In this document: positions 1-8,025 of the stretch, in pieces
How the letters are laid out: each line of letters begins with the position of its first letter
Numbering within the stretch: position 1 is the first letter of the stretch
Assembly (NCBI RefSeq): GCF_014193895.1
Contig: NZ_BLZR01000001.1
Location: forward strand, 806,001-870,000
Origin: Clostridium fungisolvens
GTDB taxonomy: Bacteria; Bacillota; Clostridia; Clostridiales; Clostridiaceae
DNA: 64,000 nt
Direction of reading: 5' to 3'
Notes under the pieces: model-generated
What the model was told of the DNA's origin: nothing
Databases searched by the model: none
The model's input: only the letters and a program-made list of their open reading frames with translations
Made by a program: the position numbers and the translations under genes

Positions 1-1
1 T

Positions 2-430
2 AAGAAATACACAGGTGCTCCTGCAGTAACTACTCAATATTCATACTTAACAGCAAGAGCTAACGGAAAAGTAATCAGTGCAGATAACTATGGAAACGAT
101 CCTTTAATAGCTAATAGAGATACTGCTGGAGATTGGGAACTATTTAAGGTTATAGATAACGGAGATGGAACTATCTCTTTCCAATCTAAAATTAATGGAA
201 AATATGTTGCTGCAGATCTTAATAACGGAAATAAACTTATAGCTAGAAGTACTTCAATTCAACAGTGGGAAAAATTTAAGAAAGTACCACAAACTGATGG
301 AACAATTGCACTTCAAGCAATGGCAAATAACCTTTATGTAACTGCAGATTTAAACAACAACGGCGTATTATATGCAACTAAAACAGCAGTCGGTGGTGCA
401 TGGGAAGCCTTTAATCTTACACAACAATAA
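2..430 (+). CDS. C-terminal part of a secreted protein with a beta-trefoil (fascin/ricin-like) domain
   Basis: The frame is open from the window edge to a TAA at 428-430, so only the last 142 residues are visible. They form about three repeats of roughly 40 residues, each with a pattern like 'YLTARANGKVISAD' or 'GKYVAADLNNG', spaced Trp-Glu-x-Phe motifs and 'GDGTISFQS'. This is the look of a fascin-like or CBM13-like beta-trefoil. In clostridia such domains sit at the C-terminus of secreted glycoside hydrolases or other exoenzymes and bind carbohydrate. The catalytic part lies outside the window, so the enzyme cannot be named. No terminator directly follows; a large palindrome does. Confidence 0.7.
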   Translation, partial: KKYTGAPAVTTQYSYLTARANGKVISADNYGNDPLIANRDTAGDWELFKVIDNGDGTISFQSKINGKYVAADLNNGNKLIARSTSIQQWEKFKKVPQTDGTIALQAMANNLYVTADLNNNGVLYATKTAVGGAWEAFNLTQQ

Positions 431-447
431 ATTTATATTTAAGATTG

Positions 448-654
448 TGTTGAAAATTAAGATGTCGCTACATCCGATACTTTAATGAGCTTCACAGAGA
501 ATTAATATGATTTTCTACGGTTACATAGCTAAAACTGTATAACTCACTACGTTCGAACAATACAGTTTCTTAACGCTATTACACCTACAAAAATCATTTA
601 ATTCTAACTGCTTGCTCATATAGTATCTCCGTAGCAACACCTTAATTTCAACAA
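448..654. repeat. ~207-bp imperfect palindrome
   Basis: The left arm beginning TGTTGAAAATTAAGATGTCG and the reverse complement of the right arm (TGTTGAAATTAAGGTGTTGC) pair along nearly their whole length. They meet at the perfect centre GTTCGAAC (551-558). Several indels and mismatches interrupt the arms. No ORF is present. It is much longer than a normal terminator and has no terminal U-run, so it is more like a MITE or a large structured element. No other copy was found in this window. Confidence 0.7.
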
Positions 655-717
655 TAATATTAAACATCATATTGATACAAGCTAGATTCAATAGATAAGT
701 ATGGAAAGTAAAATTTA

Positions 718-823
718 AAATGGTATTTTGAGCTATTATTATAGTATAAAGTGGATTTCTAAACCAACCCTTTAGAAATTCCGTTATAAATATACTTCGT
801 AGTAGTCAAAATACCATTTTTTA
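718..823. repeat. ~106-bp imperfect palindrome
   Basis: The outer arms AAAATGGTATTTTGA and TCAAAATACCATTTT are a perfect inverted pair. The pairing continues inward with mismatches (AGTATAAA / TTATAAATATACT) to GATTTCTAAA / TTTAGAAATT around a short loop near 768. It lies just downstream of the minus-strand aldehyde dehydrogenase and could end its transcript, since the outer arm supplies a T-run. The stem is unusually long for a terminator. It is unrelated in sequence to the neighbouring palindrome. Confidence 0.65.
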
Positions 824-843
824 ATTGTATAACTCAAATATTA

Positions 844-2235
844 TTATTTAAATATCTTTCTTACCAAGTTTACTCTGTTTCCGTAAGGTGGAAATATTAA
901 TTTCATATCTATCTTAGTACTTTTCTTAATGATACACTTTTTATGTGAAAATATCTCAAAGCTATATCTACCGTGATAAGCACCTATTCCAGAGTTACCT
1001 ACTCCCCCAAAAGGCAGATGTGAACTTGCCACGTGGGATATAGTATCATTAACGCAGCCTCCACCGAAAGAAATGCTGTTTAAAGCTAGATTTTCTACAA
1101 CCTTATCTTCAGTAAAGATATAGAATGCTAGAGGCTTAGGATGATCATTTATCATTCTAATAGCAGAATTTATATCTTCATACTCAAGTAAAGGAAGTAT
1201 AGGTCCAAAGATTTCATCTTTCATTACTGCATCCTGCCAGTTTACATTGTCTATGATGGTCGGCTCAATATATAAAGTGTTTATGTTGTAATTGCCACCA
1301 TAAACAATCTTTGACCTGTCTTTCTCAATTATAGATGCTAGACGGTTAAGCTGTCTTTCATTTACTATCCTTCCGTAATCACTACTCTTTGAAGCATCAA
1401 CTCCATAAAAACTTACAACTGTCTCCTTTAACTTTTTTATAAATTCATCCTTAATGCTTTTATGTACTAATATGTAATCAGGAGCGATACAGGTCTGGCC
1501 AGCGTTGATGAGCTTTCCCCACAATATTCTTTTAGCTGCAATAGCTAGATTTGCAGTTTTATCAACAATAACAGGGCTTTTGCCTCCAAGTTCTAAGGTA
1601 ACTGGAACTAGGTTTTTAGCTGCCGCCTCCATTACTATTTTGCCTACAGGTACGCTACCTGTAAAGAATATATAGTCAAAGGGGGAATTTATAAGAGCTG
1701 AGGTTATTTCTCTTTCTCCTTCTATAACTCGTATATAATTAGAATCAAAGGTTTCCTCAATCATTTTCTTTATAAGAGCTGATACGGTAGGTGTGCTTTC
1801 AGAAGGCTTTAATACAGCGCAGTTACCAGCGGCTATGGCTCCAATTAAAGGCTCAATAAGAAGCTGAAAAGGGTAGTTGAATGGACCTATTATCAGTACA
1901 GTTCCATAAGGTTCGTGGACTATATAGCTCTTTGAGGGTACCTGATGAATAGGCGTTCTTACAGTCTTTGCCTTTGACCAACTTTTTAAGCTCTTTACAA
2001 AGTTACTAATACTATCTAGAATAAAACCTATTTCAGTGCTATAAGCCTCGAATTCACTTTTTCCTAAATCTCTATAAAGAGCATTTAAAATTTCTTTTTC
2101 ATGGTTTTTAATACAAGTTTTTAATTTTTTTAAAGAAGCAATTCTAAAGTTTATATCTTTAGTCTCTCCAGTAAGAAAATAATCTTTATGCTGATTTAAT
2201 ATATCTTTAACTTGTTTAATATCTATAATATCCAA
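844..2235 (-). CDS. Aldehyde dehydrogenase (class 3-like, NAD(P)-dependent)
   Basis: A 463-residue protein spanning the whole aldehyde dehydrogenase fold. It oxidises an aldehyde to the acid through a cysteine thiohemiacetal. Visible landmarks are 'GPFNYPF' (N-terminal cofactor region), 'FTGSVPVG', the general-base glutamate in LELGGKSP (about residue 215), the catalytic cysteine in GQTCIAPDY (about residue 249) and 'EIFGPILP'. The short length without an N-terminal extension and the hydrophobic-basic C-terminus fit the ALDH3/YwdH-like group that acts on medium- and long-chain or aromatic aldehydes. The ATG is preceded by GAGGTGATTTTAA. It stands alone, so its physiological substrate is unknown. 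Confidence 0.9.
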   Translation of the reverse strand: MDIIDIKQVKDILNQHKDYFLTGETKDINFRIASLKKLKTCIKNHEKEILNALYRDLGKSEFEAYSTEIGFILDSISNFVKSLKSWSKAKTVRTPIHQVPSKSYIVHEPYGTVLIIGPFNYPFQLLIEPLIGAIAAGNCAVLKPSESTPTVSALIKKMIEETFDSNYIRVIEGEREITSALINSPFDYIFFTGSVPVGKIVMEAAAKNLVPVTLELGGKSPVIVDKTANLAIAAKRILWGKLINAGQTCIAPDYILVHKSIKDEFIKKLKETVVSFYGVDASKSSDYGRIVNERQLNRLASIIEKDRSKIVYGGNYNINTLYIEPTIIDNVNWQDAVMKDEIFGPILPLLEYEDINSAIRMINDHPKPLAFYIFTEDKVVENLALNSISFGGGCVNDTISHVASSHLPFGGVGNSGIGAYHGRYSFEIFSHKKCIIKKSTKIDMKLIFPPYGNRVNLVRKIFK

Positions 2236-2454
2236 TTTAAAATCACCTCTAAATATAAAGTCATTTATAAGAATAAGACATTTGTATTTAACTCTATTTT
2301 AACAATAGTTTTGACAATAGTTAGAAGATGTAATCCTGTAATCACTACCTTGATTCAATTAATATTTTTATTTTTTACTGTTTACCACAAATAGCTGTTC
2401 TAAGCTATTGAAATAACTAGGTTTAGCTAGTAAAAAAATCTATGCTGGTCTTAA

Positions 2455-2507
2455 TAGTAAAAAATGAGTCACTCTAAGATAAGCTTTTATCTAAAAGTGA
2501 CTCATTT
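2455..2507 (-). terminator. Rho-independent terminator of the M56 sensor gene
   Basis: AAATGAGTCACTCTAAGATAA pairs with TTATCTAAAAGTGACTCATTT around a 4-base loop. On the minus strand the stem is followed by TTTTTTACTATT. It sits 15 bases beyond the stop of the M56 gene. Confidence 0.8.
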
Positions 2508-2521
2508 ATTTATTCTTTTAT

Positions 2522-4270
2522 TTAACCAGCCATATTATTTACGGCATCAGCAGGATCGTATACTGAAATATGATCTAGTGAAGGATTTTTATTGGCATCA
2601 GTTGGTTTAGGGAAGATAAGCATCAGCTGATAGGTTTTATTTACATTATAAATAATTATGTGCTCAGTACTAGTTTTATTAATTACAGCTGGTTTCCCTA
2701 AAGTTTTTTCTACATCGTTATATTTTATATCCTTTAGATAACTCTTAAAGGATCGAACATCAAAAACTTGATCTCCTTTATTGAGACCAAAATGAAATCC
2801 TTTCTTATTATAAAGAGCATAACGAGCAGAAGTTTTACCTGATCCAACATAATCAATTTTATCAGGGTCACCCCATTTAGTTGCTACATCTCCAAATAAA
2901 GTGTCCTTGCTTGCAAACTCACAATCAGGAACCTTACCTTGTTTAGCAAGATTATAGATGTTTTTCAAAAGTTCTATGCTTTTATTTGATGTAGCTGCTT
3001 GATCTTGTGAAGATGGTGAGCTATTTGAATTTGTACTATTATTAGAAGTATTAGAGGAATTATTATTAGTTGTACTATTATCTGAAGTATTAGGAACATT
3101 TACATTTGAGTTATTAGAACTATTGTTATCGGCACCTTGAGAGGTATTATCTGTAACAGCACTGCTGTTATTGGTAGCTTCATTATTTTTTGGATTTGTT
3201 AGACTTCCACAACCAACTAATAAAGTTAAAGATAAAGCTATTATTGACCACGCTATACTTTGTTTTTTGAATCTTGTAATCATAATTATTCTCCTTTTAA
3301 TTTCGCCTTTGCTTACTATTGAAGTAACCCCAGGTGTCCATTTATATTTAGAGTGGGAAGCTGCAATTTTAATTAATGTCTCACCATACTCTTTGTATGC
3401 ACTTGAAGATATCCTTCCAAGAACGAAGCTGTCGCAACTTATCTCACAGTCTTTTCTGGCTTTGCTAAAGGCTAGCCATATAATAGGATTAAACCAGTGA
3501 ATAACCTGTAAAGTTGTCATTATCCAATTGAGCAATAAGTCTTTTCTTTTAAGATGAGAAAGTTCATGCAGTAATATATATTCCAAATCTGCAGAATTTA
3601 ATTCCTTTAATAAGGTCTTAGGAATTAGTATTTCAGGTGCAAATATCCCCAAGACACAAGGACTATTTATATCATTACTATATATTATTTTAACACTATG
3701 CTTTATACCAACCTTTTCTTTGCATCTTTCCAGTAAGGGATATAAATCTTTAGCTATATTATTTTCCTTAGAATTTATACTAAATCTAAACACTATAAAA
3801 GAAGATAGTAAATAAATAGATAAAAAAGTCATACCAACTAGCCAGATGATTGCAAAATGGTATCTATAACTTATATATTGAAAATAGCTAGATCCAGTGA
3901 AAGACGTATTAGTGGATAATTTACCTTCTTCATGATTAGTAATGCTTGATAATGCGTTTGGCTTAATAGAGTTTGAGTTATCAGGGGGTATTGCTACCTT
4001 GCTTATATTATTTTCTTCTATAATGCTAGAAATATTCGTATTAAAGCTACCTTCAATTTCTGTATTTATATAATTAAACAAGCTCATATTACTACTTATT
4101 GAAAATGGTAGCATAAGTCGAACAACTACGATTAGCCATATATAATAATGCCAGGCTCCGCTGAACTTATTTTTAAACGTAAATTTTATTATTGATATTA
4201 TAACTATTGCAGCACTAGCCATTAAAGATAGAAACACAATAGATGTAAATATCCTGTTTAATAAATCCAT
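2522..4270 (-). CDS. BlaR1/MecR1-family M56 membrane peptidase sensor fused to a C-terminal DUF4309 (YjgB-like) domain
   Basis: 582 residues. The N-terminal ~320 residues carry four hydrophobic segments and the zinc-protease motif HELSH (235-239) followed by KRKD, as in BlaR1/MecR1 sensors. These cleave a cognate BlaI-type repressor after an envelope signal. The usual penicillin-binding sensor domain is absent. Instead there is a hydrophobic stretch ending LLVGCGS (Cys about 354), an Asn/Ser/Thr-rich linker (about 360-425), and a domain resembling DUF4309/YjgB ('FGDVATKWGDPDKIDYV'). The LLVGC motif looks like a lipobox. Met330 has a good Shine-Dalgarno sequence in front of it, so a separate lipoprotein could be made. 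It follows the blaI-like gene by 8 bases. The signal sensed is unknown. Confidence 0.85.
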   Translation of the reverse strand: MDLLNRIFTSIVFLSLMASAAIVIISIIKFTFKNKFSGAWHYYIWLIVVVRLMLPFSISSNMSLFNYINTEIEGSFNTNISSIIEENNISKVAIPPDNSNSIKPNALSSITNHEEGKLSTNTSFTGSSYFQYISYRYHFAIIWLVGMTFLSIYLLSSFIVFRFSINSKENNIAKDLYPLLERCKEKVGIKHSVKIIYSNDINSPCVLGIFAPEILIPKTLLKELNSADLEYILLHELSHLKRKDLLLNWIMTTLQVIHWFNPIIWLAFSKARKDCEISCDSFVLGRISSSAYKEYGETLIKIAASHSKYKWTPGVTSIVSKGEIKRRIIMITRFKKQSIAWSIIALSLTLLVGCGSLTNPKNNEATNNSSAVTDNTSQGADNNSSNNSNVNVPNTSDNSTTNNNSSNTSNNSTNSNSSPSSQDQAATSNKSIELLKNIYNLAKQGKVPDCEFASKDTLFGDVATKWGDPDKIDYVGSGKTSARYALYNKKGFHFGLNKGDQVFDVRSFKSYLKDIKYNDVEKTLGKPAVINKTSTEHIIIYNVNKTYQLMLIFPKPTDANKNPSLDHISVYDPADAVNNMAG

Positions 4271-4278
4271 AAGTTCAC

Positions 4279-4656
4279 CTACTTATCAGTTTTTTCATCT
4301 AGAATCTTTTTAAGCTCATAAATTTCATCACTAGTTAATTGCTCATCTTTTATAAAATTAGAGACTAATAATTTAAGGGAGCCGCCATAGAGCTTTTGAA
4401 CGAAGGTTTTAGTTTCCTGATTCTTTAAATCTTTCTCTGAAACAATAGGGCTGTATTTGTAAGTAGTTGAGGTTTTATCTACATGGACAGCACCTTTTTT
4501 TACCAATCTTGTTATAAGAGTGTGGATAGTTTTAGGGCTCCATTCACTGTTGCATTTTAAAACATCAACAATTTCAGAAGAAGTACATAGTTTTTTTGAC
4601 CATATTACCTCCATTACTTCCCACTCAGAATCAGATATTTTAGGTAGCTTAGTCAT
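4279..4656 (-). CDS. BlaI/MecI-family transcriptional repressor
   Basis: 125 residues, the normal size for the family. It begins LPKISDSEWEVMEVIW, with a winged helix-turn-helix through 'WSPKTIHTLITRLVKKGAV' and a C-terminal dimerisation region. In the family, dimers bind TACAnnTGTA operators and are inactivated by proteolysis by the membrane partner. That partner is encoded 8 bases downstream. Two TACAnnTGTA sites overlap its own promoter, so it is very probably autoregulated. There is no beta-lactamase gene nearby, so the system likely responds to some other envelope stress. Confidence 0.92.
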   Translation of the reverse strand: MTKLPKISDSEWEVMEVIWSKKLCTSSEIVDVLKCNSEWSPKTIHTLITRLVKKGAVHVDKTSTTYKYSPIVSEKDLKNQETKTFVQKLYGGSLKLLVSNFIKDEQLTSDEIYELKKILDEKTDK

Positions 4657-4669
4657 TTTTTATTCCTCC

Positions 4670-4719
4670 TACAATTGTAATCCTAAGTTCATCCTACAAC
4701 TGTAGGATGAATTTGTCAA
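4670..4719 (-). promoter_or_regulatory. BlaI-type operator pair over a sigma-A promoter
   Basis: On the minus strand there is TTGACA (4714-4719), a 17-base spacer and TAGGAT (4691-4696). TACAACTGTA (4695-4704, inside the larger palindrome CATCCTACAACTGTAGGATG) covers the -10 and spacer. TACAATTGTA (4670-4679) lies 25 bp downstream near the ribosome site. Both fit the TACAnnTGTA consensus of BlaI/MecI regulators. Upstream, bases 4720-5000 contain nothing else recognisable. Confidence 0.85.
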
Positions 4720-5009
4720 GATATGGTTTGCAAAGTTTCATTCTGATAAAATAATTCGTCCTGCATAATCAATTAATTTTTGCAATAGTCTTGAGCATGG
4801 CCAATAAAAATTGAAATCATTAGAAAATGTAAAGAAACTTGATATATTTAACAGTAATCAAGGTTAATCAACTTTTATGCAATTAAAAAAAGTATAAGTA
4901 TGTGGATTTGGATATGGTTTTATATGGTAATAGATGCTATGATTTTTACAAAGATTATGTGAAAGTAAAATGTTAAAGTCTATTAAAAAATATTGGGGGA
5001 GAGATTAAG

Positions 5010-5549
5010 TTGAAAAATAAAATGGGTTTAATAATTATTTCAGCAATAACGATTTGCTTGCTTGTTGTTACGGGATGTTCAAATGCAAAGAAAGCAGAAG
5101 AGGCTAAAACTTCTGAAAGTACGGCTCAAGCAACTGCAGAAAAGTTCTTGAATGAGCTTTATGAAGCAGATTCGAACAAATCAAATGAGGCTTTAGTGTC
5201 TCTTGATAATGTTGCTAAAGCTCATGATAAGTTTTATACAATAACTACTAAAGATGCAGTGAATACAATCATTGCAAATAGAGAGTATTATAGAATTCTT
5301 AAGGTCAGTTTAGTAAATAAATGTAGCCTAAAAGCTACAAAGATAGATTTTGAGAAGACCTTTGAAGACAAGAAAGCAGGCAAGTTTGGATTTAATTATA
5401 CAGCAACAGTAGAGGCAATCTATGACAAGGATCAAAGGAGAGAAGAGGATACAGAAAAAGGATATGTAGGACTTGTATTTGAGGACAATCAATGGAAGGT
5501 ATATTCACATTCAGTAAATACTAACTCGAAGCTACTGACTAAGTTTTAA
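5010..5549 (+). CDS. Putative lipoprotein of unknown function
   Basis: 179 residues. It starts with TTG at 5010, preceded by GGGGGAGAG at 4997-5005, the only good ribosome site in reach. The N-terminus is a lipoprotein signal: a Lys-rich start, a hydrophobic stretch and the lipobox VTGC (Cys about 23), then a charged linker. The mature part (about residues 40-179) is a small alpha+beta domain ending in 'YVGLVFEDNQWKVYSHSVN', similar in layout to small DUF4829/NTF2-like extracytoplasmic domains, but I do not recognise it with confidence. It is a single-gene unit followed by a terminator. Confidence 0.75.
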   Translation: MKNKMGLIIISAITICLLVVTGCSNAKKAEEAKTSESTAQATAEKFLNELYEADSNKSNEALVSLDNVAKAHDKFYTITTKDAVNTIIANREYYRILKVSLVNKCSLKATKIDFEKTFEDKKAGKFGFNYTATVEAIYDKDQRREEDTEKGYVGLVFEDNQWKVYSHSVNTNSKLLTKF

Positions 5550-5640
5550 CATGTGTGGATATCTAAGATTTGAAAATTACATTAAAGATTAGATATGTTT
5601 AGTTTCGATACAACTCTCAAACATAGATTAAATTTAAAGA

Positions 5641-5680
5641 GGGACCTATGCTATGATTTATAGCATAGGTCCCTTTTTAA
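5641..5680. terminator. Bidirectional terminator between lipoprotein gene and luxS
   Basis: GGGACCTATGCTAT pairs with ATAGCATAGGTCCC around a short ATTT-type loop, followed by TTTTT. It lies between convergent genes and can serve both. Confidence 0.85.
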
Positions 5681-5704
5681 ATATCTCAATAATAAGCATT
5701 TATA

Positions 5705-6184
5705 TTATTGTGGGTATACTAAATTCTTTTCGGTTATAACTTCTAGAACTTCTTTTAAGAATTTGTTTGCTAGATATTTAGCCATTGGAAGATTCATATC
5801 TAAATAATTTCCGCAATCTCTAGCTGACGCACCAGGAATATCGCCTTCAAAGTCAGCAACAAATTGATACATTTCTGTTAGTAAACCAACAATATCTTTT
5901 GACTCGTAATCGCCTTCGAGTATTATATAGAAACCAGTTCTGCAGCCCATAGGCCCAAAATAAACAGTCTTTGATGCATAAGTTTTATGATTTCTTAAGA
6001 AAGTAGCGCCTAAGTGTTCAAATGCGTGCATTTCTGCAGTGTTCATAACAGGTTCAAGGTTTGGTCTAGTCATTCTTATATCAAAGGTTGTAAGAACTAC
6101 ATCTTTAAAATTATCTTTTCTTGATACATATACACCTGGAAGTAAGTCCAAATGATTTACGGTAAAGCTTGCGATCTTTTCCAT
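5705..6184 (-). CDS. luxS: S-ribosylhomocysteine lyase LuxS
   Basis: 159 residues, full length. LuxS cleaves S-ribosylhomocysteine to homocysteine and the autoinducer-2 precursor DPD in the activated methyl cycle. The metal site is intact: HAFEH (His53 and His57) and the cysteine of ASARDCGNY (Cys124). The conserved 'FGPMGCRTGFY' (catalytic Cys) is also present. The ATG has AGGAG seven bases upstream. The usual partner pfs is not adjacent, so it is monocistronic here. Together with agr this strain carries two possible cell-cell signalling outputs, although LuxS may be purely metabolic. Confidence 0.97.
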   Translation of the reverse strand: MEKIASFTVNHLDLLPGVYVSRKDNFKDVVLTTFDIRMTRPNLEPVMNTAEMHAFEHLGATFLRNHKTYASKTVYFGPMGCRTGFYIILEGDYESKDIVGLLTEMYQFVADFEGDIPGASARDCGNYLDMNLPMAKYLANKFLKEVLEVITEKNLVYPQ

Positions 6185-6210
6185 TTATAATCACTCCTAT
6201 TAATTTAAAA

Positions 6211-6239
6211 AGTATAATAATTATAATACTTTTCTTCAA
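6211..6239 (-). promoter_or_regulatory. Probable sigma-A promoter of luxS
   Basis: On the minus strand TTGAAG (6234-6239), a 17-base spacer and TATACT (6211-6216) lie about 25 bases before the start codon. Confidence 0.55.
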
Positions 6240-6629
6240 TTTTATCATTAAAATCTTTGCATATCACCTATATAAGTATGATTTTAGTCGCAAATATGAT
6301 GTATATAATAAGATATTCAAAAGCATATCAAAGTATTCCGATAAGTTTAATAAAATTTTATCATTTTTGTGAATTGATAGTCAAGTTAAGTTGAAAGTAT
6401 TTTATAAATTTGTCTAGACTAGACGTAACTGAATAGTACTTTTTTCATTTGTTTAAAGATCATGTTCATTTATTGTATATAGTTATATAATTAATAGTAA
6501 GAATAGTGCGATAATTTAAATGTAGAGGATTTTATAAAGTATCCGATTAAGTAAAGATGTGTTGTTTCAATTTGAAAATAGTTTACCTATATATCAATGA
6601 GTTTATGAGGTTTAAAGGGAGGAAGATTA
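6240..6629. other. Intergenic region between luxS and dat
   Basis: 390 bases, very AT-rich, with no convincing ORF. The one structure seen is the 13-base palindrome GTCTAGACTAGAC at 6412-6424, a possible operator for either divergent gene. The dat ribosome site GGGAGG lies at its right end. Confidence 0.4.
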
Positions 6630-7472
6630 ATGGAGAATTTAGGTTTTTATAATGGTGAGTATGACTTGATTGAAAATATGAAGATACCTATGAACGATCG
6701 TGTATGCTATTTTGGCGATGGTGTATATGATGCTACATATAGTAGAAATCATAAGATCTTTGCATTGGATGAGCACATTGATAGGTTCTATAATAGTGCG
6801 GAATTATTATCTATTAAGATACCTTATACGAAGGATGAGTTAAAAAACTTACTTAAAGATCTGGTTAAAAAGGTAGATTCAGGAGAGCAGTTCGTATATT
6901 GGCAGGTTACAAGAGGAACTGGTATGAGAAATCATGCTTTTCCTGGAGCTGAAGTAAAAGCAAATGTTTGGATACTGCTAACTCCGAGAAGTATTAAGGA
7001 TATGTCCAAGAAGGTAAAACTAATTACCTTAGAAGATACTAGGTTTTTACATTGCAATATTAAGACTTTAAATCTATTACCAAATGTCATTGCTGCACAA
7101 AAAACTGAAGAAGCAGGGTGTGATGAAGCAATATTCCATAGAGGTGATAGAGTTACAGAATGTGCTCATAGCAATATTTCAATAATAAAAAATGGTGTAT
7201 TCAAAACAGCGCCAACAGATAATTTAATCTTACCAGGTATAGCAAGAGCTCACGTAATAAAGATGTGTGAAAGGTTTAATATACCTGTTGATGAAACCCC
7301 TTTTACTGTAAAGGAATTAATGGAAGCTGATGAAGTAATCGTCACAAGTTCGGGGCAGTTTTGCATGAGTGCATGCGAGGTAGATGGGAAGCTAGTAGGA
7401 GGAAAGGCCTCAGAGATAGTTGAAAAATTGCAGGCAGCATTACTTGAAGAGTTTTTAGAGCAAACAAAATAG
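6630..7472 (+). CDS. dat: D-amino-acid transaminase
   Basis: 280 residues, PLP fold type IV. It interconverts D-alanine and D-glutamate with their keto acids, supplying D-amino acids for the cell wall. Evidence: 'DRVCYFGDGVYD' near the N-terminus, the PLP lysine in the IKTLNLLPNV motif (Lys145), 'ECAHSNISIIKNG', and 'LPGIARAHVI', a pattern typical of D-alanine transaminases rather than branched-chain transaminases (BCAT). The ATG follows GGGAGGAAG by a good distance. It is monocistronic, ending at its own terminator. An aminodeoxychorismate lyase is the alternative within the fold but fits the motifs less well. Confidence 0.9.
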   Translation: MENLGFYNGEYDLIENMKIPMNDRVCYFGDGVYDATYSRNHKIFALDEHIDRFYNSAELLSIKIPYTKDELKNLLKDLVKKVDSGEQFVYWQVTRGTGMRNHAFPGAEVKANVWILLTPRSIKDMSKKVKLITLEDTRFLHCNIKTLNLLPNVIAAQKTEEAGCDEAIFHRGDRVTECAHSNISIIKNGVFKTAPTDNLILPGIARAHVIKMCERFNIPVDETPFTVKELMEADEVIVTSSGQFCMSACEVDGKLVGGKASEIVEKLQAALLEEFLEQTK

Positions 7473-7543
7473 ATTTTAAAATATGATTCGTTTAGCAACA
7501 AAAATTAACTTTATAAACAGATAAAATTTAAGAAATTAATCGG

Positions 7544-7576
7544 GAGCCATCTAAAATGTATATGGCTCTTTTTTTA
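7544..7576 (+). terminator. Terminator of dat
   Basis: GAGCCAT pairs with ATGGCTC and is followed by eight T residues. It is 70 bases after the dat stop. Confidence 0.75.
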
Positions 7577-7792
7577 ATATTAATTAAGTGAGAAAGAATA
7601 ATGACACAAAATCTTGTCATACAAGATGTATGGAGACGCATATATTCAGAATAGGTTTCTTTATTAGGCTTTGAGTAGATAGAAGGCCAGTGTATAGAAA
7701 AGCACTTTTGGGATGATGAGCAGTATACATGTGAAGTAGGATTCCTGTAAAAAGAAACGAATAAACTTTTGGCTAGAAAGGAGGGGGAGAGA
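7577..7792. other. Leader region before the zinc-ribbon gene
   Basis: About 215 bases with no convincing ORF. A 17-codon frame starts near 7600 but lacks a ribosome site. The region ends in the strong Shine-Dalgarno AAAGGAGGGGGAGAG of the following small gene. A 5' leader is possible, but no known riboswitch consensus was seen. Confidence 0.35.
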
Positions 7793-7945
7793 ATGGCAAA
7801 AAACAAGAGAGGTAGAGGTATCAAAAAAATTCTTAATTGGAGAGGAACTTGCCCTGTTTGCAAAAGAGGTGGAGTTAAGCTTCTTTGGGATAAAGTTACT
7901 GAAAATGGAACAATAAAAGTATGTAAGGTATGTGGAAATAAATAA
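7793..7945 (+). CDS. Small (50 aa) zinc-ribbon protein
   Basis: The reading frame from ATG 7793 to TAA 7943-7945 gives a 50-residue basic protein. Residues 1-17 are Lys/Arg-rich (MAKNKRGRGIKK), then CPVC and, about 25 residues later, CKVC form a four-cysteine zinc knuckle. A very strong ribosome site (AGGAGGGGGAG) lies just upstream, and a perfect 17-bp-stem terminator follows. The basic tail plus zinc ribbon resembles small ribosome- or nucleic-acid-associated proteins (compare the zinc forms of S14 and L33), but it is neither of these. I do not know its function. The evidence that it is real is the ribosome site, terminator and cysteine spacing. Confidence 0.8.
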   Translation: MAKNKRGRGIKKILNWRGTCPVCKRGGVKLLWDKVTENGTIKVCKVCGNK

Positions 7946-7960
7946 GATTATGACTAGGTG

Positions 7961-8001
7961 GAGCAGCCCTAGATTTACTTAAATTAAATCTAGGGCTGCT
8001 C
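7961..8001. terminator. Perfect 17-bp hairpin between convergent genes
   Basis: GAGCAGCCCTAGATTTA (7961-7977) is exactly complementary to TAAATCTAGGGCTGCTC (7985-8001) with a 7-base loop. It lies between the small zinc-ribbon gene and rfbB. The following run is AAATAATTTT, so it is a weak-tailed but very stable bidirectional terminator. Confidence 0.75.
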
Positions 8002-8025
8002 AAATAATTTTCTGATAGACTGATT

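Noticed and set aside
2212..2394. 60-codon plus-strand frame at the 5' end of the aldehyde dehydrogenase gene
   Set aside because: No ribosome site, composition like intergenic DNA, overlaps the real gene's start.
7577..7792. Riboswitch or T-box leader before the zinc-ribbon gene
   Set aside because: No known consensus (T-box, SAM, TPP, c-di-GMP) and no terminator/antiterminator pair upstream of the gene.
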